Under the pieces are notes generated by a model. That model was not told the origin of the DNA, searched no databases, and worked only from the letters and a program-made list of their open reading frames with translations. 64,000 nucleotides of DNA, taken from NCBI GenBank assembly GCA_025266875.1, contig JALLLT010000075.1:47290-111289 (forward strand), given 5' to 3'. The translations under genes and the position numbers were made by a program. Shown piece after piece: positions 34,381 to 46,282 of this stretch (the first letter of the stretch is position 1; every line of letters starts with the position of its first letter). This DNA is from Fennellomyces sp. T-0311. Lineage: Eukaryota; Mucoromycota; Mucoromycetes; Mucorales; Lichtheimiaceae.

Positions 34381-35250
34381 CTCAGGAATATTGCTAGGGC
34401 CTATTTTTCGCACAATGGACTTCTCGAATCTCCAGCAAAATTGGTCAAAAACAGTGGGCCAGCAACAGAGTACGTGAGGCATGCTACTTTAATGAATCGA
34501 CTGGCCACCTTCAACCGATTTCAGCCTATTCGAGACGCCGTAACAGCCACCAAGTAGCTGCTTTCTTTAAATCACTCAACAGTAACACATATTTGCTCCA
34601 CCCTGAATTCACTTGTCTTGCAAACCAATGTCCCAATCAATCTGACTCTTCGGTTTTGGCTGTTTATTATCGTTTACCCACACCAGGCTATCACGCGCTT
34701 ATACACCATTCATAGTCCACTGAAAGGGACTTACTCACGCTCACCCCTAAAGTTTTTCGCCGTCATTTCCTTCCTCCACTGAAATCTCTTCGTGCTTGGT
34801 ACTGTATCGCCACTGCTCGAGCATGGCGCCATTTTTGGACTGTCTTTTTTCCACAGCGCGCCCACACCGTCTGGTGGCGAGCTTTGCATTGCACAATCCC
34901 CTGCCACGCCAACCTACATCACATACTACCAAATCGCTTCCCTTCGCCATCATGTATCCTTTCCTCCGACACCTATTTACAGCAACACTTTTTGTGGGGT
35001 TGTCCCCGCAAACAAGAAGTTTGGTGGACTATTGCCTACCGATTTCTGGCTCCTCTGTCCACTGTCCAAGCTGTCCATATTCCGGATATTACAAGCCCCA
35101 GCCCACCAACTTTGCCCGACCTTGCAATTGATGGCCAGTGTGTTATCGCCACCACCCTTGTGGCAATATGGTCTGCGCACTGGCGTCTCCAGTTTCAAGG
35201 AAAAACTTTCTGGCCGCAACATAAACGTGCCGGCTAGTTCCTTAGACTAA
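34381..35250 (+). pseudogene. 3' end of a LINE (zinc-finger tail of a non-LTR reverse transcriptase)
   Basis: The frame through 34815-35237 reads FWTVFFPQRAHTVWWRAL, then HFLWGCPRKQEVWWTIAYRF, the zf-RVT pattern found at the C-terminus of many LINE polymerases. Upstream, SDSSVLAVYYRLPTPGY (about 34640) may belong to the same protein in shifted frames. Such enzymes copy their RNA into target DNA; this copy is 5'-truncated and dead. It ends just before a Harbinger insertion at TAA (35248-35250). The tail probably resumes at 38613. Confidence 0.65.
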
Positions 35251-35398
35251 GAGCATCCCCAGCAGTGCCCGTAAAATTATCTCCAATTTTAACTCCACCA
35301 GATAAAATTTTTTACATTGCCCAGTTACTTTCCCAGCAGTGTCCGTAAATTTAGTTTCAAATAAACTACCGCGTACCTGCTTCTTTGTTTACCCATCA

Positions 35399-36861
35399 AT
35401 GCCGACTTCCAACAACTTGTTACGCCATCTTATCGCTGAAGAAGAAGAAGAAGAGGAACTAAGAATGGCTGCATTTAAGCGTCGCATGCATGCATATGAC
35501 GAAGAGCTTGAAACGTTGCAGCGTAAAAAGCAAACACGTGGTGGCTCTGTTCCTGGCCGTGTGGGAACAGTTCCTCGCGACCATGAGAAGGCACATCACC
35601 AATTATACATGGATTATTTTGCGGACAAGAACGAACGGACGTATACTGACGATCAGTTTCGGCGTCAGTTCCGGATGAGCCGCAGATTGTTCCTACGTAT
35701 CATGGAGGAAGTCAAGCAGCATGATCCATACTTTCTGCAAACATGCAACGCGGCAAACAAACTTGGTATATCGAGCCATGTTAAGGTCACTGCAGCAATT
35801 CGCCAACTAGCATATGCAGCAAGTGCAGATTCCCTTGACGACTATTTGAAGATCAGTGAAAGCACAGCAATTGAATCTTTGAAGCGATTCTGTGATTCAG
35901 TTGTTACGGTGTTCAAGGACCACTATCTTCGTGCGCCAAACGAACACGATCTAGCAAGGCTATTGGCAACTGGTGAAAAGTGCGGCTTTCCAGGAATGCT
36001 CGAGTCTCTGGACTGCATGCACTGGGAATGGAAGAATTGCCCCAAGGCATGGCACGGATTGTACGTTGGCAAAGAAAAGGCAGCAACGATCCTCCTTGAA
36101 GCAGTTGCATCCAAGGACCTTTGGTTCTGGCATGCGGACTTTGGCCTTCCCGGCACCTTCAACGATATTACACAACTGTACTGCTCGCCCCTTTTCGACC
36201 AGCTTATTCATGGCGTTGCACCAACGGTCAAGTATACTGTCAATGGCAATCAGTACGAAATGGGGTATTACCTTGCCGATGGTATATATCCAAAATGGGC
36301 AACGCTGATTCAAAGTATCCCAGAACCTCAGGCACCCAAAAACCAAGTGAGAAACAGTTAATGAATATGTAAACCAACGAATTTTCTAATCAAATGCAAT
36401 GGAATATTGTATAGCGATTCGCGAAAATGCAAGAAAGTTTTCGTAAGGATATCGAACGTGCCTTTGGTGTGTTGCAGGGTCGCTTTGCAATCGTAAAGCA
36501 ACCAGCAAGACTTTGGATGAAACAGGACCTCAAAACGGTGATGATGGCCTGTATCATTCTACACAATATGATCATCGAAGATGATCGTAACAACAAAAAC
36601 AGAGGCAGTGATGAAAGCGACGACAACGATGATGACAACGATGATGACGATGATGACGATGATGACAACGAGAACTACATAAAAAAGATACAAGAAACGT
36701 ATGGCTTTGTCATCGAAAGTCCTGCATCGCGTGAACACAATGCCGCCGTAAGCGAACGTGTTGCTCGTCATAAAGCGATCATGGACAGTGATACGCATTA
36801 TCAGCTAAAAAACGATTTGATCGAGCATGTGTGGTCGCGCTATGGTGCATTAGGAAAATAA
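35399..36861 (+). CDS. PIF/Harbinger DDE transposase (element 2)
   Basis: Exons 35399-36346 and 36415-36861, phase 0, give 464 aa. N-terminal Glu-rich region (EEEEEEEL); DDE core Asp205 (LESLDCMHWEW), Asp256 (GTFNDITQL) and Glu330 (IERAFGVLQGRF). An Asp-rich run (about 36610-36670) follows the catalytic domain. The CMHWEWKNCP motif matches the plant-type Harbinger lineage and differs from element 1. It looks intact, but its partner gene is broken. Confidence 0.92.
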
Positions 36862-36948
36862 ATAATTGATAAGCTTTTAAAAGTTCTACAAAAAGTATCA
36901 CAAGTTTTAATTATAGTTTTCATCGACATAGGTTTCATCTTCTTCCCT

Positions 36949-38419
36949 TTATTCTTCTTCATCGTGCACTTCATCACCAGAACTAACGCCTTCGACCTGA
37001 ACAGCAACAGTCTTCGCCTTCATTTCCGCCAATTTTCTTTCAAGAATCTCCTTTTGAACGATCTCGAAATATTGGCGCTGGATCTGGCTCATGTTGGTGA
37101 GATCCTTCGACATAATTTCTCTGTCATTGGCATCTCTCATCATTGCATCACGCTTGGCCTCGCGCTCGTCTGCTCTTTTCAATAGCTCGTAGCGCTTAGC
37201 AGCCAAATCAGCATGCTGCTTCTGCAGCTCAAGGTCAGCATGGCGGTTCATCTCGATGAGACGCGCCTGGGCAACCGAGTCTTTTGCCTTTTTGGTTCCC
37301 ATAGGGCGCATAGAGCCTTGCGCACCCTCGTCATCCTCATCGCTGTCGTATCCTGACATACCAGTCATCCATTGTCTACAGACCTTTCCATCTCAGCCTT
37401 TGTTACATCTGTTCCTTTATTTCGACATCAACAACCGCACAGTTATCTATTGGCCTGTTCACTGGCTTGTGTGTCAGTGAGACCTTGATCTGGGTTCAGA
37501 CTTCAAGAAGGACCATTCACGTTAACTCAGTCTCTGCATGATTATCCGCTCCTTCGTAATAAGGCAGTATGGTCATTAGGGATTACGGCGATAACACGAA
37601 TTCGGCTCTGATAGAAAAGCATTCACCTTCTCCGTCCCGACTCATCATCATTATAAATAGAGAGTAGTTCTCTTCAATAAAACATTATCTTATTTTTGGT
37701 CTCGTCATTTGAAGCTTTCCAATTGAGCGATACCACAATCGCCCTCTTCTTCACCATCTTCGCTTCTCTTGCACTTCTTGGCCTCTTCCTTCTTGGTCTC
37801 TTCCTCGCAGTGCAATTCCCACTTCGGGCACTCGCGCAGGATCTTCCAGCATTCGAGAAACTCGAATTCTTCGCCTTCCACCTCGAGATACATGTTGAGC
37901 ACATTATCGAGCTGAGAAATGGTCCACATTTATTGATAATATGAATATAGGGCTATAAATGTAAACTAGCTATTAAGAACTTACCGGCGTATCAGGATTA
38001 TTATTTCCACTTCCAATAGTACGCACTTCCCTCTCGTAATACGAGCAGAAGCTGCTTACTTTAGGGTGTATAGCACTCCATCGATGCATCAATGACTTTC
38101 TACTGCATTCCGTGAACTTCTCCTTCTTCTTCAACTTCTCGTTTGCTTTATCGACAGCAGACTGTCTTTCCGAGTTACAATGCTCGGCGACTTGCTCCCA
38201 ATGAACGATAAGCTTTTTGTCACGGCCAACGATCGGGTCGACCGATTTCTCCAGGAATGAAGCACAAAGTTGCTTGTCTTCTTTCGTGCTGAAATTTCGA
38301 CCACGTCCTTTTTTAGCAGATGCGCCAGACTCGGTAGTTGTCGCACGTTTGCTAGACTTCTTGGTAGTCATGGCAGGTTCAGGAGTAGTAGGACGAGGGG
38401 TGTTATCAGAAGACGACAT
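36949..38419 (-). pseudogene. NAM/Myb-SANT-like partner of Harbinger 2, split by a solo LTR
   Basis: Exon 1 (38419-37985) has a Myb/SANT-like fold (FSTKEDKQLCASFLE, RWSAIHPKVSSFCSYYE). Exon 2 starts at 37911 (LDNVLNMYLEVEGEE, ECWKILRECPKW) and is cut at 37737 by the LTR. The C-terminus resumes after the LTR and ends 36949 (RPMGTKKAK, then a charged coiled coil). The CW.ILR..PKW and GTKKAK blocks are typical of NAM-associated C-terminal domains of Harbinger partners. Removing the LTR plus one ATCGC copy restores one open frame. The element can then move only with help from another copy. Confidence 0.85.
37344..37737. repeat. Solo LTR inside the NAM/Myb-like gene
   Basis: 394 bp, TGTCGTATCC...GATACCACA, flanked by a perfect 5-bp duplication ATCGC (37339-37343, 37738-37742). 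A full relative with the same ends lies at 57626-58012. Left behind by LTR-LTR recombination of a retrotransposon. Confidence 0.93.
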
Positions 38420-38612
38420 AGTGAAAGAAAGAGTAAATAAAACTTTTATGGACCTGCGCCGCTGATCTCTATTTTGACTTTATTTACAGACTCGCGTCAC
38501 AAAATTTGCAGTTTTGTATTTTTACGGACATGAATGCGGAAACTGCTGGGAAATATTTCGGTCTTTATTTTTGAAAAATTAGCTTTTGCGGACACTGCTG
38601 GGGATGCTCTAA

Positions 38613-39171
38613 GCTTTATATGTTCTCCAGCATTTAGTTACATAGCAATGCTACACTTTCAAAACCTGGCTATCGCCGGCTTTTAAAATAAATCTTTGTG
38701 TACACAAAAAAAATTCATTCATCAATAAAGATACTCTAATGACTTTTATCCAATGATATGGCCACTACGGGAAATTCCACATGGATATCTACTGAAAAGT
38801 CTGAGTTTTCCCGTATTTACTGAAAATCCTGTCATACCACTGAAAATCATCCTGCCCATATTTAAAGTGCGAAAGTAGTCTACTTACCCGACGCTGTACG
38901 ATAAAACTCTTTACCTGGTTAAAATGAAAAGGAATCCGGTTCTACAAGATATTTGATTTTAAAGTACTGGAAATCCTGGGAAATCACTGTTCATGCCAAC
39001 TTGACGCACATAAACAGTTATTACTTTGCAAGCAGTTTTTCAGTCCCCCTAACTCTTCCCCATTGTCAACCATTTGTATTGATAAATTTGACTTTGTCAT
39101 CCCTTATGTAAGCGCTGTTGCTGTTAATTTTGTGACGAATTACAATAACTAAAATATATAATTAGTTTACA
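38613..39171. other. Probable LINE 3' tail, then anonymous AT-rich DNA
   Basis: Follows the TAA duplication of Harbinger 2, so it continues the LINE side. It contains AATAAA (about 38688) and an A8 run (about 38706-38713), compatible with a LINE poly-A end. Nothing identifiable from about 38720 to 39171. Confidence 0.4.
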
Positions 39172-40239
39172 ATGACAGGCTTCGAACTCATCGATGACCT
39201 GCCTCGTACAAAGTTTCAATGTACACACTGCGGAAATGTTTTTGTAAAACGGGACGTCAATCAATCAGGACACATATCACAATACATCGCAGAATCTGAT
39301 GAAGAGAGAGATGATTTTGAAGCGGCTCTCGAATGAGTGCGAAAACGGCTGAGATGTAATGCAGGCGATGGCATAAACATGTACTGTAAGCACATATAAA
39401 GTCGATCTCAACCTGCTAATTACGCTGATCATAGTAGCGGAGAGGCTCAGTCTTTTCAAAAATCCCAGGTGATGATAGAGTATGTATGAGTTGTGATACC
39501 GCACTCAAATGCCAACTACAGTTCAATAGGCGTGAAGTACAGTATCATAATAGCCAAGAATCATCGACAGCATATGAAGATGAATATGATCCAGGATATT
39601 ACCACGATTTTTCAATGAATATGGACCTCGTTGATACTGTTTCTGGATTCGATGACGAAGGCTGTACAACGGGCGAAGCTGCTCACACTGCTAGTAGTGG
39701 TTCTGGCGATGACAATGATTCCAGCAGTGCAATGGGCCAAAATCTGGATACATCTGCAACCCAATATTTCGACTATAGTGCGGAAGGGCATAGGAACCAT
39801 GGCAACACCGATCACACTAGTAAACAACTATACCAGCTAGCCATTCAACACAAAGTGTCACGTGTCTTTTTCAACAGTATGATGAAGGTGCTCAATGGGT
39901 ATGTCAAGGGGTCAAAGGCGCCGTTGCTTAGCTACTTCAAATCCAAGAACCTTATGCAGAAGGGTTACCCGTGAAACCTGTGCCATACGATGTATGCATC
40001 AAAGGATGTATGTTGTATTAAGAATCAGACGGCTTGACCAGCTGTTCGTTTTGCAAGCAACCCTGATTTTCAAAGAAGCGCAATCACGATGGAACGTTGA
40101 AAGCACGAGCACGCATGCTTCAGTTACCACTCACAGGCCAGCTAGCATCGCTTGTCCACAATACAGCTGCTCGCGAGAATTTGTTATACCGCTCGACCTT
40201 ACCAGAGCGAACAGCCGGGACTTATACAGATGTGTTTGA
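39172..40239 (+). pseudogene. T2: CACTA/Transposase_21-like transposase, N-terminal part
   Basis: Starts with a Cys-pair zinc motif (KFQCTHCGNVF). An acidic region follows (about 39560-39800), then YQLAIQHKVSRVFFNSMM, PVPYDVCIKGCMLY (about 39975), SCSFCKQP, and LLYRSTLPERTAGTYTDVFD just before the MULE. In-frame TGA stops at 39334-39336 and about 40068-40070, each where the context suggests an Arg codon, and a frameshift near 40018, make it dead. The frame continues at 43984. Confidence 0.75.
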
Positions 40240-43200
40240 CGTTCGGCTACGCATTTCCAAATTTTCACAGATGAAGCCACCGTTAAGCTTCATTTTCCGA
40301 CAGGTCAAATTAAGTTTTTTTGTTGTTGTAAGCCACATATATTCGCTCTTTACCATGGATTCTCTTCAATATTGCTCCCACTGCAAGGTGTATTGCCCTA
40401 CCCGGGATTTTACGGCTAGAAATGGACAGTATAGGACGTGTATTACCTGTCGTCGTAGGCAGTCCAATGTGACACGCCCAGCTTCGGAATTCGCGACGAC
40501 AATGGAAGAAATGATTGAGTTTATCCCAGCACGCACTGATGGTTTGTATCAAATAATCAGAATAAACCGAAACTATACTTAACAAGCTTTTTTTAGCCGG
40601 TGTATCCTATGTATACGAGGCCGATGTGTTAATCGAAGGGTTCATGCTGCAACTGACTGACGATCGCGCTCTTCTTATGCACATCGTTAGTCAAATCGAG
40701 GCATGCGATGGTTATATGTATTACCTGAAGAACCTTGCTGATCCACGGCTACGACGCTCGATTTCCTTTAAGTATGTCTGTTGTCAGGATACCAGAGTTC
40801 AATCTCAAGTGCTGGATGAAGTTCGTGCTCGTCTTCATTCTCCCATGCGAACTCATCCCTGCAATGGGAAAATCTCGGGGTATATTGACTGGGAGAGTGG
40901 GTATGTATACCTCAAAATTCAGCACTCTTCTGGTCACCCTCCTCCTCGACTGCGAGAGAATATCCGCACAGAGATGCCGCGAGAAGTTCGTGAGTATATC
41001 GTCGAACATGCGGAAGAGCTTTCAGCTCAACCGCTATATCGTCGCATTGTTGCTCAGTTTCCGACTGCTGCTGGTACTGTTACGCAACCACAGGTATGTA
41101 ACAAGTGGTGGTATGATGTTGGTATGATGATGATGTTGTAGGTCTATGCTTCATGGGCGCGTCAAGTTGAAAACCGTTATAAACTCCACGACAATCAACT
41201 TACTTCGGCCATAATGCACGTTGATAGAGGCACCAATGGTGTCTGCAAGGTATGTGTAAGATAACCATATGTGCATGACCATAGCTTTCTTTGCGATGAT
41301 TACTATGCAACAAAAATGGTAGTCAACAATAAAGAGTTCATACATATTTATGATGAATAAAAAACAGATTCTTTATCGGAATTATGGTGGTGTTGTTGGT
41401 TTCGGTTTTGTCACCGAGTTTTTTGTTTCGGCGTGTGCATCCCCTCTGGTACGCGAATTCCATGTCGATTCGACATATAAGACGAATAGAATGGGATACG
41501 AGCTCTTCGGCGTTGTTGCCAACTTTAATGGATGTGGATTCCCCATCGCCTATATGTTCCTTGGTGTTAATGATGGCGTCGTTCCAGAACACCAAAGAGC
41601 ACCTTCACGCCAGGAGATGATACGACGCTTTTTCCGTAGTCTACAGACTCATGGATTTGCCCCGGACTTCATCTTTTCGGACAAGGATCGCGGCCAAATC
41701 AATGCAATTGAAACTGTGTTTGGTCGTCATCCACTACGCGTATGTCTCTGGCATATTCAACGAGCAGTAAAGCTACGGTTGGGTGAAGACAAAAGAGTTG
41801 ATCCGCGCTACAATGCAGCAGATGCTCGCGAGCAATTCCCATTCGTTTCTTTGCGCTTTGTTCCACCATCAGACCGCAGTGGAAAAATTTGCCCGAATGC
41901 GGACCATCGCGACCAAATTGTAGCCATGGTGCGAAAGCACTATCATATGCACCCGCATATTCCACTTCAACGTGATATGTTGTAACCGTTGAATCGAGTA
42001 GGTATAAGATACATTGTTAATATTGGACTTAGTTGGCCGTGAAAATGCAGATCAACTTCGCCAGCGTGCTGGTCGCGAGTTATATCGCTTTTGCGTTCAG
42101 CACAATCTTCCTGATGTGTGGGCGTATATGTACAACTGCTGGTACGCTCGTGTGTGGTGGGATCGATGGGCTCGCAGCAGTCGCCCTGACAACATCCCGA
42201 TGGCGAAAACCACGATGATGATAGAAGCACAATGGCGAGTGCTAAAGAGGGACTTTCTTTTGAACTTCCCTCGTCCACGACTCGACCTGCTGATGTATAT
42301 AATCATCAACCAACAACTTCCACTGATGAGAGCAAACTTTCAGCTCAAGATTCAGAATCGCCGTCAGGCATTGGAGTGGGAGAAAGAGTTTGCTAGGTCA
42401 TGGAAAACTTTGACGCAAACTCTTCGACGACGCAATGGAGGAGAGGAACCCAATGCAGATGCACGGTATATGCCCTCGATAGAGGATTTTACTTGTGGTT
42501 GTCCTGCATTCATTAATAGCAGATTCATGCTCTGCAAGCACCTTGTCAAACGGTACAATGATGCAGTTAGACAATCATGGAGTCTCTTTAGTGCACTGGA
42601 TGTTTATATCCAGCGCAAAGACACTGCGCCTTATGTGCACGTTGAAGAAGACGTATGTGCGTCTATAGCTACATGAAAAAAATCTGCTTTCTAACGTGTT
42701 TAACACGTAGATCCAAGTATATCCCTTTAGGCTAATGCGACTTTCCCCTCTTTCTTGGCCTCGGGGCGATGAAGACGATATTCTGACAGCAGTAGACGAT
42801 GTACCTACAAATGCTGCTCGCCCTCTCGAAGATGGTGCGTGGCTTTTGTAGTATAGGTTAACATTAGTGATATTCAAAGTACTGAGTGCATTATTTATAG
42901 ACGCACTAACGGATTTCAATGCTACTCAAGAAGCTGATATCCTATCGGTTAGTGGCGTTCAAATGGAAGGGGATAATTTGCCTCCTTTGCCTGGTCACGT
43001 TACTGTGGACGAAGAGGATGAGATCATAGTGATCGATGACGACGACGACGATGACGACGACGACGGACTGGTTGAAGATGCTTTAGACGTAGATGCCGAC
43101 ATTGACGATGAAGAGACTGATTTGTGGACCCGTTTGGGTACATCGGAAGATAGTTTGCTGCAAACATATCAACGGCATCAACAATTAATGCAGCAATTAA

Positions 43201-43974
43201 ATGAGACACGCCTTCAGCTACAAGAAGAAGTAGCAAGCTATCGGATGATGCTGCCACCGAACCAGTGACGAACATTCGACGATGCCTTTCTACGTGGCGA
43301 CACTGAAGAATATGTCAGAAGAGTTCGTCAACACCGCAACGAGAATATCCGCTCAAGGAACTCGCGTGGTGTCCATCCGTACATTCAGTATTATCCTTTA
43401 TAGACTTATTTTTCTTTATCATCTTTATTTTTTTTTACTTTTTGTGCTTCCATTTTTTTGTTTCGTTATAGACTTTCTTGATTCTTTTCACTATATACTT
43501 TTCTTATCTCTTTTCATTATACACTTTAACAAATCATTGTTTATTTATTATATTACACGAGCTATACACGTATTCATACGCCGCGACTTCTCAGAACTCG
43601 AATACTAAGCGGTCTATTGTGCAAGTCCCTCAATTGAACAATGTAAGTGTTGTTACATGCTAAGTGTTATATAGGAATGTCAACTGCCTGTTTTAATGTC
43701 AGCTGTCTAATTTAAGGCAAGTGTACATGGTATTTATGTGACAAGATAAATAAATTTGCAGCTTTTGCCATGATTTTCTGCTTTTTTTTGTGCTTTTTAC
43801 TCGTGTATTAAGTTGTGATGGATGGTTGAAGGGTTACCATCTGTGTGTCCCGCCATCCAAGGGACCGCTCCTGGCATAAGCCACCTGCTGTTAAGCCACA
43901 GCCTTTCTTTTGACCTATCTGGGCAGAAATTCCCAGTGCTCATCCGTGAAAATTTGGAAACGCGTAGGCGGAGT
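40240..43974 (+). mobile_element. MULE element C (SWIM type) inserted in T2
   Basis: 3735 bp with inverted ends of about 35 bp sharing CTACGC, TTTCCAAATTTTCAC and GATGA, flanked by a perfect 9-bp duplication TGTGTTTGA (40231-40239, 43975-43983). Excision restores T2 (GAT GTG TTT GAT GGT GAC). Bases 43269-43974 after the gene hold no supported ORF. Confidence 0.92.
40355..43268 (+). CDS. MULE transposase with SWIM zinc finger and acidic tail
   Basis: Proposed exons 40355-40541, 40597-41093, 41142-41249, 41368-41971, 42033-42654, 42711-42834 and 42901-43268. An N-terminal CxxC...CxxC pair (YCSHCKVYC, CITCRR) is followed by the DDE core: FHVDSTYKTN, FIFSDKDRGQ, MMIEAQWRVL, with CLWHIQRAVK between. 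A SWIM finger FTCGCPAF...CKHLVK (about 42490-42550) probably binds DNA. The C-terminus has EIIVI followed by ten Asp, like a SUMO-interacting motif, then a coiled coil (QLMQQLNETRLQLQEE). No definite defect. Confidence 0.87.
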
Positions 43975-45140
43975 TGTGTTTGATGGTGACATTTACACAA
44001 TGCTAAAAGATGAAGGACTCTTCGCTGGTGATCTGGATATTGCGTTGGCGTTGTACACCGATGGATTTACCGTAAATAACAAGCAGCTCACAATCTTCCA
44101 TTTGGTGATACTGAATTTGGATCCATCAATACGTTACGAAAGCAGAAACATGATGCAAATATGTATTATTTCTGGGCCTCGGCAACCGAAAAAGATCTTC
44201 AGCTTCTTAAAAGCCATTTTTGGACGATCTTCAAATTTTGCAGACCAAGGGTATACAGGTCAAGGCAGACGATAATCAGACGTATAATCTTCGTGCCCAT
44301 TTGTTATTATCGACAGGGGATTCGCCTGCTGCATGTAAAATGATGTGTCACGGTGGTCCCTCAGGAGCATATGGCTGTCGACAGTGTGAAGTGGAGGGTG
44401 CACCTATTCAAAACGAACGCGGAACGCATCGCGGAATGTACTTCGTACCCAGGCGGTATCCGAAGCCCAAGGCAAGAAGCTTACGCTCTCTGAAAGCAGG
44501 ATCTTTACGCTTTCTCAAACCTGGAAAAAACGACAAGGGACTCACAGGAGTATCGCCACTTGTGAGCCTAAAGGGTTTCAAGGGAGCTCATTTTTTTGGT
44601 CTTGACATTATGCATCTAATGGGACCAGGCATCGGAAAGCACTTTTGGAAGTTGGTGTGCGGAAAGAAGTATGGCGTTACTGGCAATCCCTTGTATCTTA
44701 AACCTGCAATTCAAAGCAAAATCGGCAGTGCTCTAGCATATTCATCTACAACAGTTCCATCCTCGTTCAGTTTCTGTACCTTGGACATCTCCCGCCAGGC
44801 CGGCTCATTCAAATCAATTGACTGGATCGACTTTATGAGATATGTCGTCCCTACGATTGTACTCGAGCATATCAATGATCATAGCGCAAAAGAGGCTGTC
44901 TTCGCGCTTAGCCAGGTATGTAGCATCGCGTTTCAGCCAGTAATCAACGATAAGGACATCGGGCGCTTGGTTAAGAACGTGTGGAAATGGCTTGGCTTTC
45001 TACAGACCCATGTTCAGGCAGGAAATATCAAAGGGACGGTATTTACTATCACACAGCACTATTTGGTACACTTGGATGAAATGATTCGTTTTATGTACCT
45101 CCATGCTTCTATGCCGCGTGTCGTGGCTGACATGATAATT
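43975..45140 (+). pseudogene. T2: CACTA-like transposase, catalytic middle part
   Basis: After the MULE: DIALALYTDGF, NLDPSIRYESRNMM and ISGPRQPKK (43985-44200), a one-base frameshift in the T5 run near 44217, then LQILQTKGIQVKADD, STGDSPAACKMMCHGGPSGA (about 44310-44370), GLDIMHLMGPGIG (about 44600), SIDWIDFMRYVVPTIVLEHI and QHYLVHLDEMIRFMYLHAS. The order matches Transposase_21. The match is lost after about 45135, where unrelated sequence begins. Confidence 0.8.
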
Positions 45141-45446
45141 CGCATAAAGATGAATTCGGATAAACATAAGTTCGGATAAAAGAAGAATCGGATAAAATAT
45201 GAAAGTGAAACAATCAGAGTGAAGAGCGACACTCAGTGAAACATCACTAGATGACAAATGTACCTTCAATAACTAGAAGATGCTAGAAGGACAGTCAAAG
45301 ATGTGCCATAGTCAACAGTATAAATAAGGCACTAGTTTAGCATATGAAAAGACAACCAGAACAGAGATTTATTTTACGGTCTCAGCGACTCTTTATTGTT
45401 ACCAATTGATCCTTCTACATCACAGTGCTTATTTTTGGGATTTATT
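45141..45446. other. Unassigned sequence interrupting T2
   Basis: Begins near TGACATGATAATTCGC with several TTCGGATAA/GGATAAAA motifs and contains TATAAATAAGGC (about 45320). It may be part of a solo LTR that received the Harbinger derivative at 45447, but I could not find a matching right end or duplication. Confidence 0.35.
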
Positions 45447-45983
45447 AGGGGGTTTCAAACTCGATTTGCTAGTTAGAAATTTTGCTAGATAGCCCCGCTC
45501 CAACTAGCAAATCCTATCTAGCTTCTCTGGAGGTGCTAGCTGGAACAACTTGCAACCCCACTCATCTAGCACATTTTTACTTTTTAACTACATTTTATAA
45601 AATCATCATGCCAAAGCTTTCAGAACGCAAGCGAACACTATTACAAGTGGAAGATGTAATTAAATTCTCCATGGCGCGTGAACATACTATGGAAATCGGT
45701 TCAAAGGAACAGATTGAGGAAAGGGAGCGCATTCGTGATCTTTGTAGAATTATGTCCGGGATTCACGCGTATCGTTACTTGAATCCATCCACACGCATTC
45801 CCAAACTCACAGAGAACAGAACCTTTTTCTTTCGTTGGCCTACCAAGGAGTTCAAGAAAATAGTCCGTATGAATAAGAGATCCTTCCGCGCTTGCATCTC
45901 CAGAGAAGCTAGATAGGATTTGCTAGTTGGAGCGGGGCTATCTAGCAAAATTTCTAACTAGCAAATCGAGTTTGAAATCCCCT
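45447..45983 (+). mobile_element. Harbinger deletion derivative with 86-bp terminal inverted repeats
   Basis: 537 bp flanked by ATT (45444-45446, 45984-45986). The inverted repeats 45447-45532 and 45898-45983 match with one mismatch and begin AGGGGGTTTCAAACTCGA. Inside, codons from ATG at 45608 resemble the first 100 residues of the Harbinger 1 transposase (YRYLNPSTRIPKL, FFFRWPTKEFKKIVRMNKRS). The catalytic core is gone, so it can move only in trans. Confidence 0.93.
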
Positions 45984-46016
45984 ATTGTCTGCTATGTGTA
46001 ACAGTGTACTTTAAAA

Positions 46017-46282
46017 ATAAAAAGTTGTGTGTCCGTAGTGGAGGGAGTAGTGTGTCCGTAGTAATACCCCTAGTGAATGTCTGGGATGTTTCGCTCGACG
46101 ACAAAAAGCAGCCATACGTTCAGCCCAATGGGAAGTCAAAGTTGTGTGTCCTATCCGCCGGTGATATACGTTCGATTGTAGGTATCTTCACAGCACAGTC
46201 GAAGCGACGCTATCTTGTTTGGACGGGAAAAAAGGCCATGAAGGACAAGGATTTAGGAAGTATCACCAGGTTAGATTGCTAG
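46017..46282 (+). pseudogene. T2: CACTA-like transposase, C-terminal fragment
   Basis: Reads VVIPLVNVWDVSLDDKKQPY, then LSAGDIRSIVGIFTAQ and DKDLGSITRL, paralleling the T1 end (8900-8931 plus 19214-19406). The RSMERTIG segment seen in T1 is missing between 45140 and 46017, so T2 has an internal deletion. A KDZ element begins 12 bp downstream. Confidence 0.65.

Larger units (their letters stand above)
35251..38609. mobile_element. PIF/Harbinger element 2, inserted in the LINE tail
   Basis: Ends GAGCATCCCCAGCAGTG and the complement, flanked by TAA (35248-35250, 38610-38612), the typical TWA duplication of PIF/Harbinger. A transposase (plus) and NAM/Myb-like gene (minus) converge near 36900. 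A 394-bp solo LTR sits in the second gene. Confidence 0.92.

Noticed and set aside
43282..43663. ORFs rich in Phe, Leu, Tyr and Ile after the SWIM MULE gene
   Set aside because: They arise from a T-rich non-coding tract and show no coding character.
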